From IMG/VR virus record IMGVR_UViG_3300044638_001362, positions 1-26,573 of that record: a DNA stretch of 26,573 bases. One strand, 5' to 3'. Below the pieces are notes generated by a model. The model was not told the DNA's origin, ran no database searches, and saw nothing but the letters and a program-made list of their open reading frames with translations. Positions 7,170 through 13,992 of the stretch are shown here, piece after piece. The position numbers and the translations under genes are program-made. Source of the DNA: a virus. Position 1 is the first letter of the stretch. The number at the start of each line of letters is the position of its first letter.

Positions 7170-7839
7170 CTTTTCTTGTCCAAAACATTGACTTGTATCT
7201 ATCAAAAAATTTGCTTTGTAATTTTTTGCTTACCTTATTTTGACTATCAAAGTCTTTTTTATTTCCAATTTCCATATTCCAAGAATCACGTTTAAAAGGT
7301 ATTACTTGCGCTATTGGAGTTCCTTTTGGAATCAACCCTTCAAAGTCAGGGTCATTAATAACAAAGGGAAAGTTAACTGGTGCAGTATAGGTATCGGTAT
7401 CTACTATGCCAGGAAGAATAGTAAATACTGATTCTCTGTGCATAGGTTGAACAAACATTGTTGAATAACCTTTAGGTGTAGTTATAGACCAAGGATTAAT
7501 CCACTTAGGATAAGGAAATAGTTTACGTGCTGGATGTTCAGGAGCCTGCTCTATCGGGTGAAAACTAATTAACCCAAAGTCTGACCACTCAAACCATTGT
7601 GCTTCATCTTTTTTTGATACCCAAACATCTGCTGGTGATTCAATAATATATCCAGCAGTAATTGCATCTAATACTGGTATACAACGTTTTATTGTTGCAG
7701 AAGTACTTGCATCACCTAATGGTTTTTTTTCTTTGTTGATATAAGAATCCGTATTTTTATACCAATCTGGCACTAATTTTAAAGCAGGTTTAGGATGCTC
7801 AATATCAGCGCCAGTAGTATTTGTAAATATGATTTTCAT
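7159..7839 (-). CDS. Conserved phage protein of unknown function (tail-region cargo)
   Basis: 226 residues, no signal peptide or membrane helix. Recognisable conserved stretches are KRCIPVLDAITAGYIIESPADVWV (about 52-75), INPWSITTPKGYSTMFVQP (about 114-132), GIVDTDTYTAPVNFPF (about 144-159) and LIPKGTPIAQVIPFKRDSW (about 169-187). The Gly/Pro/Asp-rich motifs suggest a compact beta-fold such as a cupin-like or sugar-nucleotide-related domain, but I cannot name a family. I have the impression that similar proteins occur beside glycosyltransferases in cyanophages and pelagiphages. It directly precedes the glycosyltransferase and shares a duplicated leader with it, so the two are probably a functional pair, possibly modifying virion or cell-surface glycans. 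Confidence 0.65.
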   Translation of the reverse strand: MKIIFTNTTGADIEHPKPALKLVPDWYKNTDSYINKEKKPLGDASTSATIKRCIPVLDAITAGYIIESPADVWVSKKDEAQWFEWSDFGLISFHPIEQAPEHPARKLFPYPKWINPWSITTPKGYSTMFVQPMHRESVFTILPGIVDTDTYTAPVNFPFVINDPDFEGLIPKGTPIAQVIPFKRDSWNMEIGNKKDFDSQNKVSKKLQSKFFDRYKSMFWTRKEYK

Positions 7840-7863
7840 TTTTGTCCCCTTGTTATTTATATT
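7840..7863 (-). repeat. Duplicated gene leader, copy B
   Basis: TGTCCCCTT (7843-7851) joins directly to GTTATTTATATT (7852-7863) on the + strand, identical to the two blocks at 7146-7169. On the - strand this places AAGGGGACA before the ATG at 7839. See copy A for the counterpart. Confidence 0.7.
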
Positions 7864-8249
7864 GTTATTTTAATCCATTCTTGATTTGGTTCAAACCAAG
7901 TCCAAATATATCCATCTTCAGCAGGAGGCATTGGAACTGGGGCTTCCCATAATATTGTATCATAGTTTAATTTCCAAGAAGGGAAAGGTAATGGAGGTAT
8001 AAATACATCTAATACTTGGTTGTAAGTAAAACCAATACCAGCATAATTTCCCCTAAATGGAGTACCGCCATTTGAATGTTGATTTCCATAAGTATTATAT
8101 GAAGTACGAAGGCATCTTTGCCCAGTTACTTGACTATAACTATTTTCCCAATCAACTACATTTCCATCATTATCTAGTTCATCTTCATTTCTACCAGTAA
8201 TGACTTGAGTAACTATATTATGTTCATTTAATAAAGCGTAGTGTGCCAT
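7857..8249 (-). CDS. Tail/virion protein of a type seen in T4-like cyanophages
   Basis: 130 residues from the ATG at 8249; an in-frame TTG at 8258 is less likely because the ATG overlaps the upstream stop as TAATG. The N-terminus MAHYALLNEHNIVTQVITGR is followed by WENSYSQVTGQRCLRTSYNT, GNQHSNGGTPFRGNYAGIGF, and FIPPLPFPSWKLN, then ILWEAPVPMP and GYIWTWFEPNQEWIK. The order LxTSYNTxGNxH, RxNYAGIGxTY, FIPPxPFPSW, LWEAPVP is a signature I know from small virion proteins in marine and freshwater phages, often annotated as tail or fibre-associated. It sits between the Gly-rich adhesin and the cargo genes. Likely a fibre-tip or chaperone protein. Confidence 0.75.
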   Translation of the reverse strand: MAHYALLNEHNIVTQVITGRNEDELDNDGNVVDWENSYSQVTGQRCLRTSYNTYGNQHSNGGTPFRGNYAGIGFTYNQVLDVFIPPLPFPSWKLNYDTILWEAPVPMPPAEDGYIWTWFEPNQEWIKITI

Positions 8250-9844
8250 TATGCCCAACTCACATTTCCAGTACCTGCGTTTACTACAGTTACTTTGTTA
8301 TTTCCCGAAGTATTTGTTGTTGCTGTTAAGTTATTTGCAGTAGTAATTGTTCTAGTATTTGGATAGCGTAATATAACTACACCAGAACCTCCAGCGGCTC
8401 CAGTACCGTAAACAGTTCCAAAACCACCACCTCCACCACCCCCACGGTTTGCTGCTCCAGCGTATGCAACATCTGCAGCATTTCCTCTGGCACCTCTACC
8501 GTCAGTTCCAGACCCACTACTAGTATCGCCACCATTGGCATAGTAAACATTAGAACTAGAGCCACCACCACCACCAGGGCCGTACCTAACTGAAGTACCA
8601 GTTATACTGTTGGTTGTGTAAGTACCACCATCGCCACCTGCGCCAACATTGTTTGACGCATTAAAACCATTACCACCTGTTCCACCACCGCCACCGCCAC
8701 GGGAATTCTCATTAGTACCAGTACCATTTCCTCCATCAAAGCCGCTGGAGTCAACAGAACTTCCTGCGCCAAGATTGGTATTACTTACACCAGAACCTCC
8801 ACCACAACCACCTGCGTTTCCTCCGCCTCCGTTCCAACCAGAACCAGAGCCACCACCTTTAGAAGTTATGTTTGCAAAAACTGAATCGCTACCATAATTA
8901 GTATTAGATGCAGCAGCACCAGCACCAACTGTAACTGTATAATTACTTCCAACAATTATTGTTAAGGCATTGGGAACTGAAAGATTACCACCTGTTGGAC
9001 TAACGGAAGTGCGTAATCCACCAGCACCACCACCACCGCCAGAGGTATTATTACTTCCTGTATTACCGCCAGCACCGCCTCCTGCTAGAACAAGAAAATC
9101 TACAGACATTTCTTCTATAATAGTAACAGAGTTAGTTGCACTACTTTCTGCACCAACACCATTAGCATTAGTTGTTTTTACTTTAAAAGTATAAGAACTA
9201 CCAACAGATAAACCAGTAAATGTATGACTTGTAGAAGAAGTTGTTGCTGCAGTTTGAGCAGTTCCAGCAGTTGTTCCATTTAAATATGGTGTAATTGTAA
9301 TAGCAGAAAGAGCCTTACCACCGTTACTATTTAATGTCCAGGTAACCGAAACTGATGAGGTGCCAGCATTTTGAGTTGCTGTTCCAATTGTTGGAGCCTC
9401 TGGCAAAGTTGTTGGGGTAATAGTGGTAGTATCACTACTAAGGCTTCTACCAAAACCATTTGCTGTTTGACCAGAAACTACATAAGAGGTTCCTGGAGTT
9501 AATCCAGTTAAAGAAACTGTACTGCTTGTAGTTGTTGCACTAATACCAGTTGTTGTTGTAGCAGTATATTGAATAGGTAATCCTCCAAAATTTCCAGGAG
9601 TGATTACTACAGTTAAAACACCAGCAGTAGATGCGTAAGCACTTGAAGTGCTTCCATCTGTAACCGCTATTGTTGGTTTATCTGGTGGCGCAGAAGAAGG
9701 TTGCCAGCCAGAATTAGTATAAATTTCTAATTGTGCTAATTCTCCATTGTAATATGTATCGCCAATTACGGGACTGGCTGGGCGACTAGCGGTATTACCT
9801 GAAGGTATACCACTTTCTGGTACTGGAAATGATGAAATACCCAT
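8249..9844 (-). CDS. Tail fibre/adhesin with two FN3 domains and a glycine-rich receptor-binding domain
   Basis: 531 residues. The N-terminal 50 residues (RPASPVIGDTYYN, IYTNSGWQP) form a short phage fibre attachment motif. Two fibronectin-III-like domains follow: about 54-145 (PDKPTIAVTDG to TTITPT) and about 148-244 (PEAPTIGTATQ to TNSVTII). Residues about 250-495 are a Gly-rich domain opening VDFLVLAGGGAGG and closing GGSGVVILRYP, matching the Gly-rich tail domain that packs as polyglycine-II helices in S16/T4-like gp38 adhesins. A short C-terminal tail ends TGNVSWA. The FN3 modules space the tip; the Gly-rich loops probably bind the host surface. It overlaps the upstream stop and the downstream start as TAATG. 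Confidence 0.85.
   Translation of the reverse strand: MGISSFPVPESGIPSGNTASRPASPVIGDTYYNGELAQLEIYTNSGWQPSSAPPDKPTIAVTDGSTSSAYASTAGVLTVVITPGNFGGLPIQYTATTTTGISATTTSSTVSLTGLTPGTSYVVSGQTANGFGRSLSSDTTTITPTTLPEAPTIGTATQNAGTSSVSVTWTLNSNGGKALSAITITPYLNGTTAGTAQTAATTSSTSHTFTGLSVGSSYTFKVKTTNANGVGAESSATNSVTIIEEMSVDFLVLAGGGAGGNTGSNNTSGGGGGAGGLRTSVSPTGGNLSVPNALTIIVGSNYTVTVGAGAAASNTNYGSDSVFANITSKGGGSGSGWNGGGGNAGGCGGGSGVSNTNLGAGSSVDSSGFDGGNGTGTNENSRGGGGGGTGGNGFNASNNVGAGGDGGTYTTNSITGTSVRYGPGGGGGSSSNVYYANGGDTSSGSGTDGRGARGNAADVAYAGAANRGGGGGGGFGTVYGTGAAGGSGVVILRYPNTRTITTANNLTATTNTSGNNKVTVVNAGTGNVSWA
8359..9085 (-). repeat. Glycine-rich low-complexity coding repeat
   Basis: On the + strand, runs of CCACCACC, CCGCCACC and CCTCCACC recur, encoding GGGG tracts interrupted by short variable loops (for example SNTNLGAGSSVDSSG, SSNVYYANGG). 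Recombination or slippage between the Gly tracts could diversify the loops and hence host range. Confidence 0.75.
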
Positions 9845-10146
9845 TACGCTATCTCCACTCCGCTAATGTGGAAGTCAACTGCAGTAGTTGATGCACTTCC
9901 AGCAATTATCTGTGTTGCAGGTACGACTTGCTTAAGGTCAAAAAAAGCAGATGAATTAGCAGCAACAGATACGCTACCAATTAAATCAATGCTGTTAATA
10001 GTCATTGACGCAGTTGCTGCAGCCGTTGTTGGATTGCAGATAACTATATTAGTGACTACCGCTGTTGTTCCAGAGGGAGTTGTATACAGGGTTGTTGATG
10101 TAGTCGCTGCTGCTGTACGAGCAAGGACCTTTGTTACTGTAGCCAT
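9844..10146 (-). CDS. Small beta-rich virion protein (fibre- or decoration-like)
   Basis: 100 residues, Thr/Ala/Ser-rich: MATVTKVLARTAAATTSTTL, TTAVVTNIVICNPTTAAATASM, SVAANSSAFFDLKQVVPA, TTAVDFHISGVEIA. The alternating pattern suggests an Ig-like beta sandwich with no enzymatic motif. Comparable small proteins beside fibre genes in actinophages are taken to be head or tail decoration proteins. It lies between the two long fibres, with TAATG coupling to the adhesin and an SD AAGGTAG before its ATG. Function is inferred from composition and position only. Confidence 0.65.
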   Translation of the reverse strand: MATVTKVLARTAAATTSTTLYTTPSGTTAVVTNIVICNPTTAAATASMTINSIDLIGSVSVAANSSAFFDLKQVVPATQIIAGSASTTAVDFHISGVEIA

Positions 10147-10161
10147 TAGTTACTACCTTTC

Positions 10162-11733
10162 TTAGTATGCGCCCATTATATTCATAATGGTATTATTGTT
10201 TTCAGTTTCGGATGTTGCATATGACGATAAATCTACTTGAGACCATTCTAAACCACTTGTTGTTGCCGAGTTAGTTTTTAGAAAATATCCATTTGTTCCA
10301 ACACCTAACATGGTATAGGTATCATTTGCGCTACCTACAAACAAATCACCCTTTGCATTAATGTCAGTTTTATTAACGGCATTAGCAGCATTGGATTGTT
10401 GAGCATAATACTTAGCCGAAAATTCAGAACCATCTACCGTTCCAGTAGTTTTAGTTGCCCAATCCTGAGCAAGGGTTGCAGAGGTAGCAGCACTAGTTGC
10501 ACTAGTGGCTGCAGATGTAGCAGATGTAGCAGCGCTAGATGCAGATGTTGCAGCAGCACTTGCTGAAGTAGCAGCCGAAGATGCAGAAACAGCAGCAGCA
10601 GATGTAGAAGCAGCAGCCGATGCTGCTGAGGTACTTGCTGAGTTAGCACTAGTTAAGGCTGAAGATGCTGAGGTACTAGCAGATGATGCCGAAGTTTCAG
10701 CACTTGTGGCTGAGGTAGCAGCAGCACTAGCACTTGTTGCAGAACTAGTTGCGCTGGTCGCAGCAGCGGTAGCAGAGGCAGCAGCAGATGTGGCTGAGGT
10801 TGCTGCAGCAGTCTGGCTTGTAAGGGCACTAGAGGCGCTTGTAGAGGCTGCTGTGGCGCTATTAGCAGCAGAGGTAGCACTAGTCGCTGCAGCGGTTGCA
10901 CTTGCTGCTGCACTAGTAGCAGAGGTGGCTGCGGCTGTAGCACTGGCTGCGGCTGATGTAGCCGAAGTAGATGCTGCAGTTGCAGAGCCTAAAATGCTAT
11001 CTACATAATCTTTTGGAGCAGCATCACTAGATGCGCTTGGAGTTCCAAGTCCAGTAATGGTTGGGCTGCCTGAAATTGTAGGGCTAGTTAAAGTCTTGTT
11101 AGTTAATGTTTGAGGTGCATCTAAAATTGTAACAGTACCTGATGTGTTAGGTAGAGTAATTGTTCTATCTGCAGTTGGGTCCGCTACCGTTAATGTAGTT
11201 TCAAAAGCATCTGCAGTAGCACCTTCAAATACAATAGAGGTAAACTCTGCACCAGCACCAGCAGTAATTGTTGGGCTAGTAATAATAGGAGATGTTAAAG
11301 TTTTGTTTGTAAGGGTTTGACTCTTGCCCGTACCTACTACATCACCCTCATCCGAAGCAATACCATGCAGAGCATGGGTACTAGTTCCATCATTGTAAGC
11401 AGCCGATGCTTCAATGTGTAGGTTGGCTTCACGGTAGTCACGGCCAATTGCCATGTGACGAATAAAGGCACCAGCAGAGTGAATCTGCCCAACACCAGAA
11501 ACTTCTACACCACGAGCAATAGTTAACGTATCGCCGTTAACTGCGGTTACATCTACAATTTCTTCAACGGCTGTATCTGGGTCAATTACTACTGTAAATC
11601 TTTCGCTTCCACTTATTGTTGCTCCACCTAGTAGTTGTGAAGCGGAACCAACTACCATGCTGGTAACACCAGCAGTAATGGTTGATGTTAATGTAGTCTG
11701 TTGCGAACGGGATGAGTATTTGCGTGTGGTCAT
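10162..11733 (-). CDS. Tail fibre with Ala/Ser/Thr repeat shaft
   Basis: 523 residues. The N-terminal domain (about 1-110) has beta strands ERFTVVIDPDTAVEEIVDV, TLTIARGVEVSG, and IRHMAIGRDYREANLHIE, a layout seen in head-proximal parts of phage fibres. Two copies of QTLTNKTLTSP (about 138 and 207) flank a short beta region, a motif frequent in phage fibres. Residues about 250-425 are a long ASA/TSA repeat (SAAASATAAATSA) like the coiled-coil or triple-stranded shaft of lambda Stf. The C-terminus carries QDWATKTTGTVDGSEFSAKYYAQ and ends NTIMNIMGAY. It probably forms the long trimeric side fibre. The shaft gives spurious ORFs in other frames, which are not genes. Confidence 0.85.
   Translation of the reverse strand: MTTRKYSSRSQQTTLTSTITAGVTSMVVGSASQLLGGATISGSERFTVVIDPDTAVEEIVDVTAVNGDTLTIARGVEVSGVGQIHSAGAFIRHMAIGRDYREANLHIEASAAYNDGTSTHALHGIASDEGDVVGTGKSQTLTNKTLTSPIITSPTITAGAGAEFTSIVFEGATADAFETTLTVADPTADRTITLPNTSGTVTILDAPQTLTNKTLTSPTISGSPTITGLGTPSASSDAAPKDYVDSILGSATAASTSATSAAASATAAATSATSAAASATAAATSATSAANSATAASTSASSALTSQTAAATSATSAAASATAAATSATSSATSASAAATSATSAETSASSASTSASSALTSANSASTSAASAAASTSAAAVSASSAATSASAAATSASSAATSATSAATSATSAATSATLAQDWATKTTGTVDGSEFSAKYYAQQSNAANAVNKTDINAKGDLFVGSANDTYTMLGVGTNGYFLKTNSATTSGLEWSQVDLSSYATSETENNNTIMNIMGAY
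10455..10985 (-). repeat. Ala/Ser/Thr codon repeat of the fibre shaft
   Basis: GCAGCA/GTAGCA-type trinucleotide units recur for about 530 bases and encode SATSAAAS-like heptad-compatible repeats. Codon choice varies between copies, which argues for selection on the protein rather than recent DNA expansion, though recombination between copies remains possible. Confidence 0.8.
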
Positions 11734-11741
11734 TTATGTTC

Positions 11742-12656
11742 CTATCGGCTGTAGTGAACTCTGGCTGGATACTGTTGCTGTTGTGCTTTTGTTTCCTCTG
11801 CCAAGCGTTGTGTGTATAGTGCAAAGAGTTGTCGTGTTGCATTTCCAGATGAACCATATGGACGTTTAGCATCTGTCTCATCTGCTTGCGGGCTAACCAT
11901 TGAAGCACGGGCTGGGTCAAGATAGGTAAGTAATCTATACGCAGCGCCAAGAACTACCACGTCTCTAACAGACTCAGGTAATCCAGTTGTTGTTGTAAAT
12001 ACATCTGAGTTGGTAGATAATGCTGCTGGCTCAGTTGCATATACAACCTTTACAGTTCTACCAGGAGTAATAATATCTCCAATGGTTACTGTTTGCGATG
12101 TAGCACCCCAAGTAGTAATCTCTGGTAGTGCATCAAAGTCAAATCTTTTAACACGAATCCATTCTTTAGATGGACCAATGCTTTCCCAGTGCATTGTTAA
12201 TATGTTTCTAATATTTAAATTCTCTAATTCATAGGTGCTAACTGCTGCATTATAAGTAAATGTTGTTTGTTTAACTGCAAAAATAGATGAGCCTAATGCA
12301 CGAATAGTGTCATTAATAGCACGCTTTACTACGTAGCGTGGAAAGGTTGGGCTAATAACAACCCTAGACCCAGCAGCAGCGGTAGAAGGTGTGGTGCCTA
12401 GATAACCACGACCATATGGAGATACGGTTGCTGTATTAGAAATACGGTCAAAGGAATCAATCCACAATAATTCTTCGCCAATTTCAATAGTACCCTTACC
12501 AAGGTCTGTACTTGCAAGTTGTAGAATTGTGGGACTGGCAATGGTAGATGTTGTAGTGGCTAGTGTTGCAGTAAGATGTGTAGACTTATCCTGCTGTAGG
12601 GTATAGCCAGCAAGGTTAATAAGAACTTCATCAACCATATTATTTAGAGTAGACAC
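11742..12656 (-). CDS. Head-to-tail connector / tail adaptor-like structural protein
   Basis: 304 residues from a GTG at 12656 (an in-frame ATG at 12638, MVDEVLINLAG, is a possible alternative). Residues 1-20 form a helix and 40-110 a beta barrel-like insertion (TDLGKGTIEIGEELLWIDSF, VSPYGRGYLGTT, SRVVISPTFPR). Helices then resume with VVKRAINDTIRALGSSIFAV (about 113-132). The C-terminal region has VRDVVVLGAAYRLLTYLDPA and a charged helix LYTQRLAEETKAQQQQYPAR. The helix, beta domain, helix plan, size and position after the head genes fit gp4/gp11-type connector rings that join portal and tail. Exact identity is inference. Confidence 0.6.
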   Translation of the reverse strand: MSTLNNMVDEVLINLAGYTLQQDKSTHLTATLATTTSTIASPTILQLASTDLGKGTIEIGEELLWIDSFDRISNTATVSPYGRGYLGTTPSTAAAGSRVVISPTFPRYVVKRAINDTIRALGSSIFAVKQTTFTYNAAVSTYELENLNIRNILTMHWESIGPSKEWIRVKRFDFDALPEITTWGATSQTVTIGDIITPGRTVKVVYATEPAALSTNSDVFTTTTGLPESVRDVVVLGAAYRLLTYLDPARASMVSPQADETDAKRPYGSSGNATRQLFALYTQRLAEETKAQQQQYPARVHYSR

Positions 12657-12667
12657 TATAATTTACC

Positions 12668-12904
12668 TTATCTGTACTTAGATGTTTTTTTGGCTATTGG
12701 TTTTGGTTGTTTAACAAACTGCTTTCCTTTTGCATTACCCGCAGCCTTAGCCTTATTGGTTGCTGCTTTTTCTGCTGGACTTAATGCTGCCCAAGCAGCC
12801 TCAGGTAGATATCTTTTCTTACCTTTAGATGGTTTACCATCAGAAGTTTTCCACTTCTGTTTAGTCCAATCCTTTAAAGACTTTTGAGATTTAGCAAGTG
12901 CCAT
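12668..12904 (-). CDS. Small Lys-rich protein of a widespread viral family
   Basis: 78 residues: SLKDWTKQKWKTSDGKPSKG, then KRYLPEAAWAALSPAEKAAT, then GKQFVKQPKPIAKKTSKYR. The WTxQKWxTxxGxPSKGxxRYLP plus KGKQFVxQPKxIAKKTxKYR pattern is one I recognise from T4-like cyanophages, other phages and some large DNA viruses of algae. It may be the DUF5872 family, though I cannot confirm the number. About a quarter of the residues are Lys, and there is no membrane segment or enzymatic motif. Virion DNA binding or a role in packaging is possible. It overlaps the upstream stop (TAATG at 12902-12906). Confidence 0.8.
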   Translation of the reverse strand: MALAKSQKSLKDWTKQKWKTSDGKPSKGKKRYLPEAAWAALSPAEKAATNKAKAAGNAKGKQFVKQPKPIAKKTSKYR

Positions 12905-13086
12905 TATTTATATCCCCCGCCAGCCTTCTTGTATTGCACAGCAAGTAGTTGTGCCTTACGTGCTGACCATTCTCCTGGGTCTCCGCCCTTAGAACCAGCC
13001 TTAATTTTCTTAAACAATGCTGCTCTCATGCCAGGCTTTGTATAGTTACCAGCCTCATTAACTTTAGATTTAGTTTTCTTCTTCAT
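12904..13086 (-). CDS. Small basic protein with GSKGGDPGEWSARKAQLLA motif
   Basis: 60 residues from the ATG at 13086 (a TTG six bases upstream is less likely because the ATG overlaps the previous stop as ATGA). Motifs: KVNEAGNYTKPGMRAALF, KIKAGSKGGDPGEWSARKAQ and the C-terminus YKKAGGGYK. The KAGSKGGxPGxWSARKAQxLAxxYKxAGGGYK pattern recurs in small proteins from unrelated phages and giant algal viruses. No catalytic residues are evident. It may bind nucleic acid, given the Lys/Arg content. It is encoded with similar basic proteins between the capsid and connector genes. Confidence 0.8.
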   Translation of the reverse strand: MKKKTKSKVNEAGNYTKPGMRAALFKKIKAGSKGGDPGEWSARKAQLLAVQYKKAGGGYK

Positions 13087-13361
13087 CTGCAACTACAATC
13101 CCAAGCACGAAGTGATTTATTAATTCTAGAATTTGGGTCTCTTGCCGTCTTGGCAGAGGTTAACTTAGCCTTCATACCGCACATACGACCACAAAAAGAC
13201 TTACGTCTAGCAGCAGACTTGGGTGACCTTTTGGCTTCGCCAGCCTTAACTGGTGGTTTAAGGTTCATACCTTGTGCTCTAGCCGATGCCCTACCTTTGG
13301 CGTTCAAACCACCTTGAGGGTTCTTACCTTCTTTGCGTGTCCACGCTGGACTCTTTGCCAT
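13083..13361 (-). CDS. Basic protein with KEGKNPxGGLNAKGRAS and SFCxRMxGM motifs
   Basis: 92 residues from the ATG at 13361; a longer reading from 13412 would only add residues read through the neighbour's gene. The N-terminus MAKSPAWTRKEGKNPQGGLN continues AKGRASARAQGMN, then KRSPKSAARRKSFCGRMCGM and KLTSAKTARDPNSRINKSLRAWDCSC. This is a widespread phage family (possibly DUF6321; the number is from memory). The Cys residues (SFCGRMC, WDCSC) could bind a metal. Its N-terminal coding part overlaps the preceding small gene by 38 bases in another frame. Function unknown; composition suggests DNA or RNA association. Confidence 0.85.
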   Translation of the reverse strand: MAKSPAWTRKEGKNPQGGLNAKGRASARAQGMNLKPPVKAGEAKRSPKSAARRKSFCGRMCGMKAKLTSAKTARDPNSRINKSLRAWDCSCR

Positions 13362-13485
13362 ACTCCCCGTACTTTCCAAGAACAGACCTAATGATTCCGT
13401 TTTTACCAACACGAACCACTAGGCCATTCTTAATTTGAACTGGATTAAAACCATCATGGCGTTTGTAACTACCAGATGATGCCAT
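13324..13485 (-). CDS. Small conserved protein (53 aa), unknown function
   Basis: 53 residues: MASSGSYKRHDGFNPVQIKN, then GLVVRVGKNGIIRSVLGKYG and EYGKESSVDTQRR. It is short but looks real: its ATG overlaps the upstream stop as TAATG, it holds a coherent beta-strand pattern (LVVRVGKNGIIRSVLG), and it ends just inside the next gene. It is less basic than its neighbours. No motif is recognised. It lies in the island of tiny proteins between the capsid and connector genes. Confidence 0.65.
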   Translation of the reverse strand: MASSGSYKRHDGFNPVQIKNGLVVRVGKNGIIRSVLGKYGEYGKESSVDTQRR

Positions 13486-13658
13486 TATTTTTTCTTACCT
13501 TTAACCTTTAATAAGTTAGGATTCTTTTTCTTAGCAGCACTACTTGCTTTCCTCGCACCCGCAGCCAAGATAGCGCCAGCACCTGCCATAGATATTCCCT
13601 GCTTCTTTGCAATCTGCTTCTGGGCTGCCTTGAATCCCATTCCCTTTTTGGCTTTCAT
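13485..13658 (-). CDS. Tiny Lys/Ala-rich basic protein (57 aa)
   Basis: 57 residues: MKAKKGMGFKAAQKQIAKKQ, GISMAGAGAILAAGARKASS, AAKKKNPNLLKVKGKKK. The central SMAGAGAILAAGA is Ala/Gly-rich and mildly hydrophobic, flanked by Lys-rich ends, so it resembles a histone-like tail or an amphipathic peptide. It overlaps the upstream stop as ATGA and the next start as TAATG. A virion DNA-condensing or packaged basic peptide is possible (inference). Confidence 0.65.
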   Translation of the reverse strand: MKAKKGMGFKAAQKQIAKKQGISMAGAGAILAAGARKASSAAKKKNPNLLKVKGKKK

Positions 13659-13855
13659 TTCTTTCCAACCTTCTTTACTCCAGCCTTTGTTCGTGTTTGA
13701 GGTATAAACATTCCTGGATATTTTTCTTCAAGGGCTTTACGAGCAGCAGCATCTGCTGCAGCCACACCTTTAGGAGATATTTGTTTTTGAAATGCCTTAA
13801 GGGCATCTTGACCTTTTAACTTAGACTTTGATTTAAGTTGAGGTGGCTTTGCCAT
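13655..13855 (-). CDS. Small basic protein (66 aa)
   Basis: 66 residues: MAKPPQLKSKSKLKGQDALK, AFQKQISPKGVAAADAAARK, then ALEEKYPGMFIPQTRTKAGVKKVGKK. Lys-rich ends surround an amphipathic helix (GVAAADAAARKALEEKYPG). It is encoded between the 44-aa and 57-aa basic genes with only a 1-base gap upstream. No family recognised; nucleic-acid binding is plausible from composition alone. Confidence 0.7.
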   Translation of the reverse strand: MAKPPQLKSKSKLKGQDALKAFQKQISPKGVAAADAAARKALEEKYPGMFIPQTRTKAGVKKVGKK

Positions 13856-13856
13856 A

Positions 13857-13991
13857 TTACTTCTTCTTACCCATTTTTTTCATAGCCATCTTCTTCATGA
13901 CCATCTTCTTATCAACTTTCTTAGCGGCTTTCTTAGCCATTGCCTTACCCTTTGATGTGTATGGGAATTTCTTTCCGTCTACCATTGGCAT
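13857..13991 (-). CDS. Tiny Lys/Met-rich protein (44 aa)
   Basis: 44 residues: MPMVDGKKFPYTSKGKAMAK, then KAAKKVDKKMVMKKMAMKKM and GKKK. The start MPMVDGKKFPYTxKGxAxAK resembles a short N-terminal motif found in small basic phage proteins, and the rest is almost only Lys, Met and Ala. A GGAG SD lies eight bases before the ATG. It is too short for standard gene finders but fits the dense array. The Met/Lys pattern could form an amphipathic helix that binds DNA or membranes. Confidence 0.7.
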   Translation of the reverse strand: MPMVDGKKFPYTSKGKAMAKKAAKKVDKKMVMKKMAMKKMGKKK

Positions 13992-13992
13992 T

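Noticed and set aside
8649-9194. Two Pro-rich ORFs on the + strand
   Set aside because: They are the antisense of the GGGG tracts in the Gly-rich adhesin; no start signals or independent coding pattern.
10440-10985. Possible CRISPR or tandem repeat array
   Set aside because: The repeat is codon-based, degenerate and has no spacers of uniform length; it encodes the fibre shaft.
10505-11008. Ala-rich 167-aa ORF on the + strand
   Set aside because: It is the antisense reading of the Ala/Ser/Thr repeat in the fibre gene; composition and lack of an SD show it is a shadow.
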